A DNA stretch of 64,000 bases from assembly GCA_046052145.1 (NCBI GenBank), contig JBJOMW010000009.1, positions 62,001 to 126,000 of the forward strand, read 5' to 3'. Below, one piece after another: positions 41,254 to 49,680 of the stretch. This stretch comes from Falsiroseomonas sp046052145 (GTDB lineage: Bacteria; Pseudomonadota; Alphaproteobacteria; Acetobacterales; Acetobacteraceae). The position numbers and the translations under genes were made by a program. The first letter of the stretch is position 1. Each line of letters starts with the position of its first letter. Under the pieces are notes generated by a model. That model ran no database searches. It saw nothing but the letters and a program-made list of their open reading frames with translations, and was not told the origin of the DNA.

Positions 41254-41904
41254 TCATCCCGTTGCCTCCGGGCGGCGCAGCGCGATGTCGTACAGCGCCT
41301 CGCCATTGAAGCAGAAATAGGCAACAGCCCAGCCCTCGGCGGCAAGGAATTCGCACACCGCCTGATGCACGCCGAACACGCCGAAGCCGGGCCGAACGAT
41401 GCGCCCGAAATCGTTGAAGACTAGCAGACCGCCCGGCCTGACGCTGGCCTTAGCGGCCGCGATGTCGCGCACCACCGCCTCATAGCCATGATCGGCGTCC
41501 ACATAGATCCAGTCGAATGTCCCCGCATAGCGCTGGCCCAGGAATTCGGTGGTCAGCATCTCATGCGGGCTCACGCGCGCGTCAGCCAGGACATCGGTTC
41601 GGCACAGGCCGAAATGGACGTCGACAAGGTGCAATTCTTCCGGCGCAACGACGTCGAGGATCACGCGGACGAAATCGCCGCGCAGCGTGCCAAGCTCGCA
41701 GACGCGCCCGCCCTTCGGCAGCCGCCGCAGCATTTCGTGCCGGTCGCTCAGTAGCACCGCCCCGTCCAACTGGGCCTGGGGGATCGCCGGGGCGCCGGGC
41801 GGCACTGGCTGCAGCGCCAGCCGCGCGAGGCGCCAGACCACCTTGAGCGGCTCAGGAAGCAGACGCCGCAGCAGAAGTTCGGCGCCATAGAGGCGGCTGC
41901 TCAC
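41254..41904 (-). CDS. class I SAM-dependent methyltransferase (Methyltransf_24-like)
   Basis: A 216-residue cytoplasmic protein with a Rossmann methyltransferase core: RVCELGTLRGDFVRVILDVV (SAM loop), ELHLVDVHFG, FDWIYVDADHGYEAVVRDI and RPGGLLVFNDFG. It resembles small-molecule or cell-surface glycan-associated methyltransferases of the Methyltransf_24/macrocin group; the substrate is unknown. It uses a GTG start with GGAG six bases upstream. Its 3' end abuts the IS3 remnant, so the C-terminus may have been altered. It lies 22 bases upstream of the guaA stop in the minus-strand order guaB...guaA. Confidence 0.75.
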   Translation of the reverse strand: MSSRLYGAELLLRRLLPEPLKVVWRLARLALQPVPPGAPAIPQAQLDGAVLLSDRHEMLRRLPKGGRVCELGTLRGDFVRVILDVVAPEELHLVDVHFGLCRTDVLADARVSPHEMLTTEFLGQRYAGTFDWIYVDADHGYEAVVRDIAAAKASVRPGGLLVFNDFGRIVRPGFGVFGVHQAVCEFLAAEGWAVAYFCFNGEALYDIALRRPEATG

Positions 41905-41926
41905 GATACGCTCCGATATGGCCAGG

Positions 41927-43525
41927 TCACTCCCACTCGATCGTGCCGGGCGGCTTCGAGGTGATGTCGTAGGTGACGCGGTTGATGCCGCGGACCTCGT
42001 TGACGATGCGGTTCGAGACGCGGCTCAGGAAGTCCATGCTGAAGGGATAGACGTCGGCCGTCATCCCGTCGGTCGAGGTCACGGCGCGCAGCGCGCAGGC
42101 CTGGTCATAGGTGCGGCCATCGCCCATCACGCCGACGGTGCGCACCGGCAGCAGCACCGCGAAGGCCTGCCAGATCGCGTCATACAGGCCCGCGTTGCGG
42201 ATCTCTTCCAGATAGACGCTGTCCACCTTGCGCAGCAGGTCGGCCTTCTCCCGCGTCACCTCGCCGGGGATGCGGATCGCGAGCCCGGGGCCGGGGAAGG
42301 GATGGCGGCCGACGATCGCCTCGGGGATGCCAAGCTCGCGGCCGAGCGCGCGGACCTCGTCCTTGAACAGCTCGCGCAGCGGCTCGACCAGCTGCATGCG
42401 CATGCCTTCGGGCAGGCCGCCGACATTGTGGTGCGACTTGATGGTCACCGAAGGCCCGCCCGTCGCGCTGACGCTCTCGATCACGTCGGGATACAGCGTG
42501 CCCTGCGCGAGGAAGTCGGCGCCGCCGAGCTTGGTCTGCTCTTCCTCGAAGACCTCGATGAACAGCCGCCCGATCGTCTTGCGCTTCCCCTCCGGGTCGG
42601 TGACGCCGCTGAGCTGGCCGAGGAACATCTCCGACGCGTCGCGATGGATCAGCTTGATGTTGAAGCGGTCGCGGAAGGTGGCGACGACCTGCTCGGATTC
42701 ATTGGCCCGCATCAGCCCGTGATCCACATAGATGCAGGTGAGCTGGTCGCCGATCGCCTCATGGATCAGCACTGCGGCGACCGATGAATCCACGCCGCCC
42801 GACAGCCCGCACACCACGCGGCCCTTGCCGACCTGGGCACGGATCTTGGCGACCATCTCGGCGCGGAAGGCGCCCATGGTCCAGTCGCCGGTGCAGCCAC
42901 AGACGAGATGCGTGAAGTTGCGCAGCAGCTGCGCGCCATGCGGGGTGTGCACGACCTCCGGGTGGAATTGCACGCCGTAGAAGCGGCGCTGGTCGTCGGC
43001 GATGGCAGCCAGCGGCGCGCCTTCGCTGGTGGCAACCACGCGGAAGCCATCGGGCAGGCGCGTCACGCGGTCGCCATGGCTCATCCAAACCTGTTCGCGC
43101 GCGCCCTTGTGCCAGACATCGCTGGTCAGCAGGCTGTCGCCCGTCACCTCGACGAAGGCGCGGCCGAATTCGCGGTGGTCGGAGCCCTCCACCTGCCCGC
43201 CCAATTGCGCGCACATGGTTTGCTGGCCGTAGCAGATGCCGAGCACGGGCAGGCCCATGGTGAAGACGCAATCCGGCGCGCGGGGGCTTTCGCCTTCCGT
43301 CACGCTGGCCGGACCGCCCGAGAGGATGATGCCCTTCGGCGCGAAGGCGCGGATGCGGGCCTCGGGCGCGGCGTTGAAGGGCCAGATCTCGCAATAGACG
43401 CCTGTCTCCCGCAGGCGGCGCGCAATCAGCTGCGTCACCTGGCTGCCGAAGTCGAGGATCAGGATCCGCTCATGGCGGGCGCCAGGGGCGGATGTGTCGG
43501 GGGCGGAGTCGGCGGGGCGCGTCAT
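41927..43525 (-). CDS. guaA: GMP synthase (glutamine-hydrolysing)
   Basis: A 532-residue enzyme converting XMP to GMP with ATP and glutamine, the last step of GMP synthesis. The class I amidotransferase domain has nucleophile C98 (GICYGQQ) and the His/Glu pair in GVQFHPEVVH. The ATP-pyrophosphatase P-loop is LSGGVDSSVAAVL, and the C-terminal dimerisation domain ends SKPPGTIEWE as usual. The N-terminus carries about 18 extra low-complexity residues. IMP dehydrogenase (guaB) lies 3 kb away on the same strand. Confidence 0.97.
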   Translation of the reverse strand: MTRPADSAPDTSAPGARHERILILDFGSQVTQLIARRLRETGVYCEIWPFNAAPEARIRAFAPKGIILSGGPASVTEGESPRAPDCVFTMGLPVLGICYGQQTMCAQLGGQVEGSDHREFGRAFVEVTGDSLLTSDVWHKGAREQVWMSHGDRVTRLPDGFRVVATSEGAPLAAIADDQRRFYGVQFHPEVVHTPHGAQLLRNFTHLVCGCTGDWTMGAFRAEMVAKIRAQVGKGRVVCGLSGGVDSSVAAVLIHEAIGDQLTCIYVDHGLMRANESEQVVATFRDRFNIKLIHRDASEMFLGQLSGVTDPEGKRKTIGRLFIEVFEEEQTKLGGADFLAQGTLYPDVIESVSATGGPSVTIKSHHNVGGLPEGMRMQLVEPLRELFKDEVRALGRELGIPEAIVGRHPFPGPGLAIRIPGEVTREKADLLRKVDSVYLEEIRNAGLYDAIWQAFAVLLPVRTVGVMGDGRTYDQACALRAVTSTDGMTADVYPFSMDFLSRVSNRIVNEVRGINRVTYDITSKPPGTIEWE

Positions 43526-43599
43526 GGCGGGCTAGGACCACAACGCCGCCCCGAGGGCAAGCGCTGGCCGGGCCGTGCCCCCGGTCGCAGCATACCGGG

Positions 43600-44181
43600 T
43601 CAGCCTTCCTTCACCGGTGCGGTCGCGGACAGAAGGCTGTCGATCGGGGCCCAGACATAGGCCGATTGCCGCACCGGGCGCCCGGCGACCCGGATTTCCT
43701 CGGCCATGGCGGGCTTGCCGCCGAGGTGGCGGTAGAACCAGTTGGCCGGGTTGTCCGACAGCACCCAGACCAGCGCCGAGCCGCAGCCGACGGCGCGCAG
43801 ATGCGCTGCCATGGCCCGCATCAGCCGCCGGCCGACGCCGCGTTCCCGAAAATCGTCGAAGACATACAGCGTCTCCACCTCGCCCTCGGCCAGGCCCTGG
43901 CGGCGCGCCCGGCCGCCGGAGGCGAAGCCGACGATGGTCGCTGCCGCCTCCTCCTCCGTGTCGTCCGGCTGGTCACGGCCGGCGGCGGTGGCGACGAACA
44001 CCGCATGCCCCGCCCCGCGATCCAGGATCGCGCGGTGGTAGAACTCGGCCAGGCGCGTTTCGGACAAATGCGCCAGATAGGCAGGGTCGAGGATGCCGGC
44101 ATAGGCGCTGCGCCAGGCCGCGACATGCACCGCGGCGATCCCTGGCGCATCGTCCGGCCGCGCACGGCGGACACAGATCAT
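43600..44181 (-). CDS. GNAT family N-acetyltransferase
   Basis: A 193-residue GNAT-fold enzyme using acetyl-CoA. Motifs are ICVRRARPDDAPGIAAVHVAAWRSAYAG at the N-terminus, VETLYVFDDFRERGVGRRLM (the R/Q-x-x-G-x-G/A CoA pyrophosphate loop) and WVLSDNPANWFYRHLGGKP. This is the common form acting on small amines or protein N-termini; the substrate is unknown. The ATG overlaps the rsmB-type gene stop by four bases, so it is translationally coupled to the rRNA methyltransferase and might modify a ribosomal protein, which is speculative. Confidence 0.85.
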   Translation of the reverse strand: MICVRRARPDDAPGIAAVHVAAWRSAYAGILDPAYLAHLSETRLAEFYHRAILDRGAGHAVFVATAAGRDQPDDTEEEAAATIVGFASGGRARRQGLAEGEVETLYVFDDFRERGVGRRLMRAMAAHLRAVGCGSALVWVLSDNPANWFYRHLGGKPAMAEEIRVAGRPVRQSAYVWAPIDSLLSATAPVKEG

Positions 44182-45512
44182 GGCCGTCTCTCCAGCACCG
44201 CGGCGAAGAAGCCATCCGTGCCATGGCGCGCGGGCGAGAGCGCCATGAACAGACCCTCTCCCGGCGCCGAGCTTCCGTCCTGCGCGCCTGGCGGCGCGAC
44301 GCCGGGGCACAGCTCGGCCCAGAGGCCCGGGACGGGCTTCACGACGAAATCAGCATGGCGCTCGAGGAAGCGCTCGATCTGCATTTCGTCCTCCTCTGGA
44401 AGGAGCGAGCAGGTAGCGTAGACCAGTCTTCCGCCCGGACGCACCAACTCTGATGCGTCCTCGAGGATCGCGCCTTGCTTTGCCGCAAGCTCCGCCAGAT
44501 CGGTCGCGTTGGTGCGGGTGCGCGCATCCGGGTTGCGCCGCCAGGTGCCGCTGCCCGTGCAGGGCGCATCCACCAGCACCCGATCGAAGCTGCGGCCGCG
44601 GCGCTTGCGCCACTTGTCGCCCGCGACCAGCAGGTGGCGTTCCGCATTGTCCACCCCAGCGCGCCGGAGGCGCCGGCCTGCCCCTTCAAGCCGCGGGGCG
44701 GAGACGTCGCAGGCCACGATATGCCCGCGATTGCCCATGGTCGCGGCCAGCGCCAGCGTCTTGCCCGCAGCGCCCGCGCAGTAATCCGCGACCCGCATGC
44801 CCGGCCTGGCATCGGCCAGCAGGGCGATGAGCTGGCTGCCCTCGTCCTGCACCTCCACGAGGCCTTCCTTGAAGGCGGCGGTCGCGGACACTGGCTTGCG
44901 GTCCGCGACCCTGAGCCCCCAGGGCGAATAGGGCATCGGTTCGGCCGCGATGCCCTCTGCGGCCAGGGCCATTCGCGCCGCTTCGCGGTTGGTGCGCAGC
45001 AGATTGGCGCGCAGGTCGAGTGGGGCCGGGATTTCCATGGCCGCCGCCTCGGCCGCCAGCGCCTCGCCGAAGCGGGCGCGCAGGCCGGGCAGCGCCCAAT
45101 CCGGCAGGTTCAGCCGCGCGTTATCCGGCATGGCGAGGTCCACCAGCGGGCGGGACGCCAGACGACGGACCAGCGCCACTTCCTCCGTCGAGAGCGCGCC
45201 AGGCGCGAAGCGGTCGCCGGTGAAGTGCCCGGCCAGTTTCTGTGGCGTCCAGCCTTCGGCCAGCAGCAGATGCGCGATCAGCAGGCGCCTTGCGTCCGGC
45301 GCGGCGCCGAGTTCGGACAAATGCCAATCCAGCCGCAGCCGCTGGCGGACCACGCCCCAGGCCAGTTCCGACACGGCGCGGCGATCGCCGCCGCCGATGA
45401 AGCGGCGGGCGCGGAAGAAATCATTGGCGATGGCATCCGCCGGGCGGCGCGGCTGCGCCTCGATCGCTGCCAGCAGGTCGGCCGCTGCCTGGATTCGGCC
45501 TGCGGGTGTCAT
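44178..45512 (-). CDS. RsmB-like rRNA cytosine-C5 methyltransferase (NOL1/NOP2/Sun family)
   Basis: A 444-residue SAM-dependent RNA m5C methyltransferase. The N-terminal NusB-like RNA-binding region covers about residues 1-130. The catalytic core has VADYCAGAAGKTLALA, then the two family cysteines C318 (VDAPCTGSGTWRRNP, motif IV) and C368 (YATCSLLPEEDE, motif VI, nucleophile). E. coli RsmB methylates C967 of 16S rRNA; the exact site here is inferred from family only. It is coupled to the following GNAT gene. Confidence 0.92.
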   Translation of the reverse strand: MTPAGRIQAAADLLAAIEAQPRRPADAIANDFFRARRFIGGGDRRAVSELAWGVVRQRLRLDWHLSELGAAPDARRLLIAHLLLAEGWTPQKLAGHFTGDRFAPGALSTEEVALVRRLASRPLVDLAMPDNARLNLPDWALPGLRARFGEALAAEAAAMEIPAPLDLRANLLRTNREAARMALAAEGIAAEPMPYSPWGLRVADRKPVSATAAFKEGLVEVQDEGSQLIALLADARPGMRVADYCAGAAGKTLALAATMGNRGHIVACDVSAPRLEGAGRRLRRAGVDNAERHLLVAGDKWRKRRGRSFDRVLVDAPCTGSGTWRRNPDARTRTNATDLAELAAKQGAILEDASELVRPGGRLVYATCSLLPEEDEMQIERFLERHADFVVKPVPGLWAELCPGVAPPGAQDGSSAPGEGLFMALSPARHGTDGFFAAVLERRP

Positions 45513-45764
45513 GCGGGGCGATACGGTCGGACGGCGCGGGGCGGGGCGAACGGGGTGCCGTGGGCGCGCGCGGCCACGGCGACGGGGGCGGGCATGCCGG
45601 GGCGTCGTCCTTTGGGGAGAAGGGGATGCTCGCGCCGATGCCGGCGAAGTGCAAGCGCGGCGTTGGGCCGATCATGCAGTTCGCTGTTTCCTGGCCGGCC
45701 GGCCCTGGTCTAGCCTTTTGCTGCGCGCCACTGCTTCGGCGCGCGGTTGGGGAGGACAACGACC

Positions 45765-46589
45765 ATGTGCCCTGCACCCCGCGCCCTGCGCGCGGCGGGT
45801 CTGGGGTTGGCCACGCTGATCGCGCTAGGCGCGGCGGCGATGGCGCAGACGCGCCCGACGGTGCTGCAGCTCGAGGACCGGCCATCCTCGGCCATCTATC
45901 TCGATGAGGGCCTGTATTTCCAAAGCTTCCGCGACGCCGACGGGCTGGCCGCGCAGGTGACGAGCCTGCTGCTGGGCGGCGGGGCGCGCCAGGCCTTCCG
46001 CGCCGCGCCGGTGACGCTCAGCGCTGGCCACCTGCATTGGCACGATCCGGTGGGCTATGCGCTCGCGCGCAGCGGGCCTGCCTTCGTGCGCGGCTTCGCG
46101 GCGCAGGATTGGCGGCCCTTCGACATCGCGATCCTCACCGATTGCGGCGAGTGCCCGGACGAGCCGCGCGCCAAGGGTGCCTGGCTGGAGCGCAGCCGAC
46201 GCGATGCGGCGGCGGTGCGCCGCCATGGCGGGCAGCCCGTGCTGTTCATGCCCTGGGCCGAGCGCGACCGGCCCGAGGCGATCCGCCGGATCGCGGAGGT
46301 GACGACGCAGGCCGCGAATGCCAGCGGTGCCTTCGTCATCCCGGCGGGGCTCGCCTTCGCCAAGGCCCGCGACCAGCGGCCGGGCCTTGTGCTGCATGCG
46401 GACCAACTGCGGCCGAACCGGGCCGGCACCTATCTCGCGGCCGTCGTCACCTATGCCGTGTTGTTCGGCGTCTCCCCTGTCGGCAACCGGGCGACCGCGG
46501 ATCTGGATGCGGAGACGGCGCTGTTCCTGCAGCGCGTCGCCTGGGAGACGGCCTGGACCTATTTCGCCGGCCAGCCACCGCCTGAGTGA
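45765..46589 (+). CDS. exported SGNH-hydrolase-like protein with degenerate active site
   Basis: A 274-residue protein with a signal peptide (LRAAGLGLATLIALGAAAMAQ). The C-terminal part HADQLRPNRAGTYLAAVVTY resembles the block of SGNH/GDSL-type proteins that normally reads D-x-x-H-P-S-x-x-GTYL; here Arg replaces the catalytic His. The N-terminal region (SSAIYLDEGLYFQSF) has no clear GNSF-type nucleophile. DWRPFDIAILTDCGECPDEP would correspond to the central strand. It is therefore probably non-catalytic, perhaps a binding protein. GGAGGA eight bases upstream supports the ATG. Confidence 0.6.
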   Translation: MCPAPRALRAAGLGLATLIALGAAAMAQTRPTVLQLEDRPSSAIYLDEGLYFQSFRDADGLAAQVTSLLLGGGARQAFRAAPVTLSAGHLHWHDPVGYALARSGPAFVRGFAAQDWRPFDIAILTDCGECPDEPRAKGAWLERSRRDAAAVRRHGGQPVLFMPWAERDRPEAIRRIAEVTTQAANASGAFVIPAGLAFAKARDQRPGLVLHADQLRPNRAGTYLAAVVTYAVLFGVSPVGNRATADLDAETALFLQRVAWETAWTYFAGQPPPE

Positions 46590-46611
46590 GCGCGCGGCGG
46601 CGCGCCTTCCC

Positions 46612-48117
46612 TCACCCTTCCATCCGGTAGTTCGGCGCTTCGCGCGTCACGGCGACGTCGTGGACATGGCTTTCGCGCAGGCCGGCATTGGTGATGCGGC
46701 GGAAGCGCGCGGTTTGCTGCATGTCGGGGATGGTCGCGGAGCCAGTGTAGCCCATCGCCGCGCGGAGCCCGCCCACCATCTGGTGGATCACCGCGCCCAC
46801 CGGGCCCTTGTAGCCGACGCGGCCCTCCACGCCTTCGGGCACCAGCTTCAGCTTGTCCGACACCTCGGCCTGGAAGTAGCGGTCGGCCGAGCCGCGCGCC
46901 ATCGCGCCGAGCGAGCCCATGCCGCGATAGGATTTGTAGGAGCGGCCCTGATAGAGGAAGACCTCGCCCGGCGCCTCATCCGTGCCGGCGAAGATGCTGC
47001 CCATCATCACGCAATCGGCGCCCGCCGCGATCGCCTTGGCGATGTCGCCGGAGGAGCGGATGCCGCCATCGGCGATGCAGGGCACGCCGCGTTCGTGGCA
47101 GGCGGCGGCGCTTTCCATCACCGCCGTCAGCTGCGGCACGCCGACACCGGCGACGATGCGCGTCGTGCAGATGGAGCCAGGCCCGATGCCGACCTTCACC
47201 GCATCGGCGCCAGCCTCGATCAGCGCCAGCGCCGCTTCCGGCGTCGCCACATTGCCTGCAACGACCTGCACGGAATTCGACAGGCGCTTGATGCGCTCGA
47301 TCGTCTTCATGACGCCGGCCGAATGGCCATGCGCGGTGTCCACCACCACCACATCCACCTCGGCTTCGACCAGCAGGGTCGCGCGGCGGAAGCCGTCCTC
47401 GCCGACACCGGTCGCGGCCGCGACGCGCAGCCGGCCCATCGCGTCCTTCACCGCATTCGGATTGGCCTGCGCCTTCTCCATATCCTTGACGGTGACGAGG
47501 CCGACGCAGCGATAGGCCTCGTCCACCACCAGCAGCTTCTCGATGCGGTGCTTGTGCAGCAGCGCGCGCGCTTGCGCCGGCGAGACCTCGGCATTGGCGG
47601 TGATCAGGTTTTCCCGCGTCATCAGCTCATAGACGCGCAGATTCGGGTCGGTGGCGAAGCGGACATCGCGGTTGGTGATGATGCCGACGAGGCGACCGCT
47701 GTCGCGCTCGACCACCGGGATGCCGCTGATCTTGTGCGCATCCTGCAGCGCGTGGACGTCGGCCAGTGTCTGGTCGGGATGGATGGTGAGCGGGTTCACC
47801 ACCATGCCGCTTTCGAACTTCTTCACCCGGCGCACCTGTGCGGCCTGATCCTCGGGCGAGAGGTTCTTGTGGATCACGCCGATGCCGCCGGATTGGGCCA
47901 TGGCGATGGCCATCGGCGCCTCGGTCACCGTGTCCATCGCGGCGGCGACGAGGGGGATGTTGAGCGCGATCTCTCGCGTCAGACGGGTGCGCGTGTCGGT
48001 GTCGGCGGGCAGCACCGTGGAATAGGCGGGCACCAGCAGCACGTCGTCGAAGGCGTAGGCTTCTTCGAACCTGCCCCGCTCGGGACCGGTGACGACGGGG
48101 GAATCGGGGGGAGCCAT
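46612..48117 (-). CDS. guaB: inosine-5'-monophosphate dehydrogenase
   Basis: A 501-residue enzyme oxidising IMP to XMP with NAD+, the committed step to GMP. The catalytic cysteine loop is GIGPGSICTTR and the phosphate site is MGSIFAGTDEAPGE. Two CBS domains are inserted around residues 95-215 (PLTIHPDQTLADVHALQD to MEKAQANP). The mobile flap RGMGSLGAMARGSADRYFQ is intact. ATG 48117 is preceded by GAGGA; the frame is open far upstream but without homology. Confidence 0.97.
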   Translation of the reverse strand: MAPPDSPVVTGPERGRFEEAYAFDDVLLVPAYSTVLPADTDTRTRLTREIALNIPLVAAAMDTVTEAPMAIAMAQSGGIGVIHKNLSPEDQAAQVRRVKKFESGMVVNPLTIHPDQTLADVHALQDAHKISGIPVVERDSGRLVGIITNRDVRFATDPNLRVYELMTRENLITANAEVSPAQARALLHKHRIEKLLVVDEAYRCVGLVTVKDMEKAQANPNAVKDAMGRLRVAAATGVGEDGFRRATLLVEAEVDVVVVDTAHGHSAGVMKTIERIKRLSNSVQVVAGNVATPEAALALIEAGADAVKVGIGPGSICTTRIVAGVGVPQLTAVMESAAACHERGVPCIADGGIRSSGDIAKAIAAGADCVMMGSIFAGTDEAPGEVFLYQGRSYKSYRGMGSLGAMARGSADRYFQAEVSDKLKLVPEGVEGRVGYKGPVGAVIHQMVGGLRAAMGYTGSATIPDMQQTARFRRITNAGLRESHVHDVAVTREAPNYRMEG

Positions 48118-48318
48118 GGCTGTCCTCGTGCGGAACGCGACCTTGGCGGCCCCGCCTACACCCGTTGGCGGCACCGCGTCCAGGGCCGAGGCCATGACGC
48201 CGCCATGACGATCCGGCGGGGCAAGGCTGCCCTTCGGGAATGACGCGATCTTGGCGGAGACAAGCGGGCCGCGTTGCGTTGGCTCGGTAATCCCTGAAGG
48301 ATTCGGAGCTTTACAGCC

Positions 48319-49605
48319 ATGGCCTTTTGCCGCGTCTTCACCCTCCCGGACGTCCCCGCCCTGGGCGACGATCTCGCTGCCTGGTCGGTGCGCCTCAGCC
48401 AGCAAGCCGATGCGGCCCGGGCGGATCTCCAGCTGACCATCGAGCGCTCGGGGCTCGGGACCTTGCTCGACGCCCCGGTCTTCGAGGGCAGCCTGTTCCG
48501 AAGCCTGGCGGAGCTCGCGGGGCTGGGGGGCGTGCCGGAACTCCGCAACCTCGATGACCTGGCTGCGCTGGCCGCGCGGCTGCCGCCCGAGCTGGCCGGG
48601 CCGGACGCGACCGGGGAGGTGCCGACCGGCAGCGCCGCGATCGGGCGCGAGGCGCTGGCCGTGGCCGCGACCCTCTCGGCCGCCGCGCGCATCGTGACGG
48701 CGATCGGCCCCCAGGCGGAGACGATCGAGACCCGTGACCTGAGCTTCACGGTGGGCGAACGCTACCTGGATGCCGAAAGCGGCTTCTCGGCGGTGCTGCT
48801 GACGCCCGAGGATGGTGGGCCGGTGGTGTTCTCGGTGGATGGGTTGCAGCTCGGCTCCCGCGCCGACGAGGTTGCGGCGGCGACGCTCGGCCGGTTGCAG
48901 GTGGAGTCGGACGCCTTCCGGGCGATGATCACCGATGCAGTGCAGTTCGGCGCCGCGGAGGGCGTGGTCTTCGCCGGGCCGAGCCTCGGCGGCGCGGTGG
49001 CGCAGGTCGCGGCCTATGAGACAGCCGAGGCGCTGCGCGAAGCGGGCGCGCAGGTACAGACGGGCGATGTGCGCCTGGTGACGGTGGACCCGCTGGGTGG
49101 CGCAGACGCTGCGCGCGCGAGCAATGGCGGTGTGCTGGACCCGGCGGTGTTGGCGCTGATCGAAGCGGTGAACATCCGCACCGAGGGCGATATCGTCTCG
49201 CGCATCGGCAGCCATCTGGGCGCGACGCTGACTTTTCCCGCGCGCGACGAGCAGGGGCAGGAGGTGCAGCTCAGCGCGGCGGAGGCGCATGTGAATGTGC
49301 TGTCGTTGCTGCAGAACCTGTCCGCCGACGCCCTCTTCGCCGAGGGCGTTTTCGGCCCGCCCGCCGAGATCGGTGGCTTCGCGCTGGCGTCCAACGCTGC
49401 GGCGGATGAGGTGATCGCGCTCTGGCGCGCCTTCGGTGGTGAGGAGGAGGAGGTGGCGCAGCCGTTGCAAATCACCGGCACGGCCAGCCTCGATCCCACG
49501 CGCACGACCTGGTCGCTGGATGCGGATGACAATGGCCGCGTGGATCTAGCGGTGCTGCTGTCCTCCCCGCTCGATCCGGGGCGCGACGCGCTGGTGCTAG
49601 CCTAG
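48319..49605 (+). CDS. lipase-like alpha/beta-hydrolase fold protein with C-terminal calcium-loop motif
   Basis: A 428-residue protein. The segment VVFAGPSLGGAVAQVAAYET carries a GxSxG nucleophile elbow with S222, of the type seen in class 3-like lipases. A possible catalytic His follows in AEAHVNVLSLL. Acidic residues in VTVDPLGG may complete the triad. The C-terminus has a DADDNGRVD loop, an EF-hand/dockerin-like Ca2+ motif. No signal peptide is visible; if secreted, a type I or other signal-independent route would be needed. The first 140 residues are Ala/Leu-rich helices with no recognised domain. The substrate is unknown. Confidence 0.65.
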   Translation: MAFCRVFTLPDVPALGDDLAAWSVRLSQQADAARADLQLTIERSGLGTLLDAPVFEGSLFRSLAELAGLGGVPELRNLDDLAALAARLPPELAGPDATGEVPTGSAAIGREALAVAATLSAAARIVTAIGPQAETIETRDLSFTVGERYLDAESGFSAVLLTPEDGGPVVFSVDGLQLGSRADEVAAATLGRLQVESDAFRAMITDAVQFGAAEGVVFAGPSLGGAVAQVAAYETAEALREAGAQVQTGDVRLVTVDPLGGADAARASNGGVLDPAVLALIEAVNIRTEGDIVSRIGSHLGATLTFPARDEQGQEVQLSAAEAHVNVLSLLQNLSADALFAEGVFGPPAEIGGFALASNAAADEVIALWRAFGGEEEEVAQPLQITGTASLDPTRTTWSLDADDNGRVDLAVLLSSPLDPGRDALVLA

Positions 49606-49630
49606 CTTTCGGCCAGGGCACAAATGCGAA

Positions 49631-49656
49631 GGGCGGCGAGCCGAAGCCCGCCGCCC
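49631..49656. terminator. bidirectional hairpin between convergent lipase-like and PhoX genes
   Basis: GGGCGGCG and CGCCGCCC form an 8-bp GC stem around a 10-base loop in the 75-base gap between two convergent genes, placed so that it can end both transcripts. No U-tract is seen on either side. Confidence 0.55.
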
Positions 49657-49680
49657 CAACTCTGATCGGTCAGTTCGGCT

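Noticed and set aside
41254..41345. Longer transposase fragment reaching into the methyltransferase gene
   Set aside because: Only about 30 codons match the IS3 tail; the upstream part of that frame is antisense-like and has no DDE motif.
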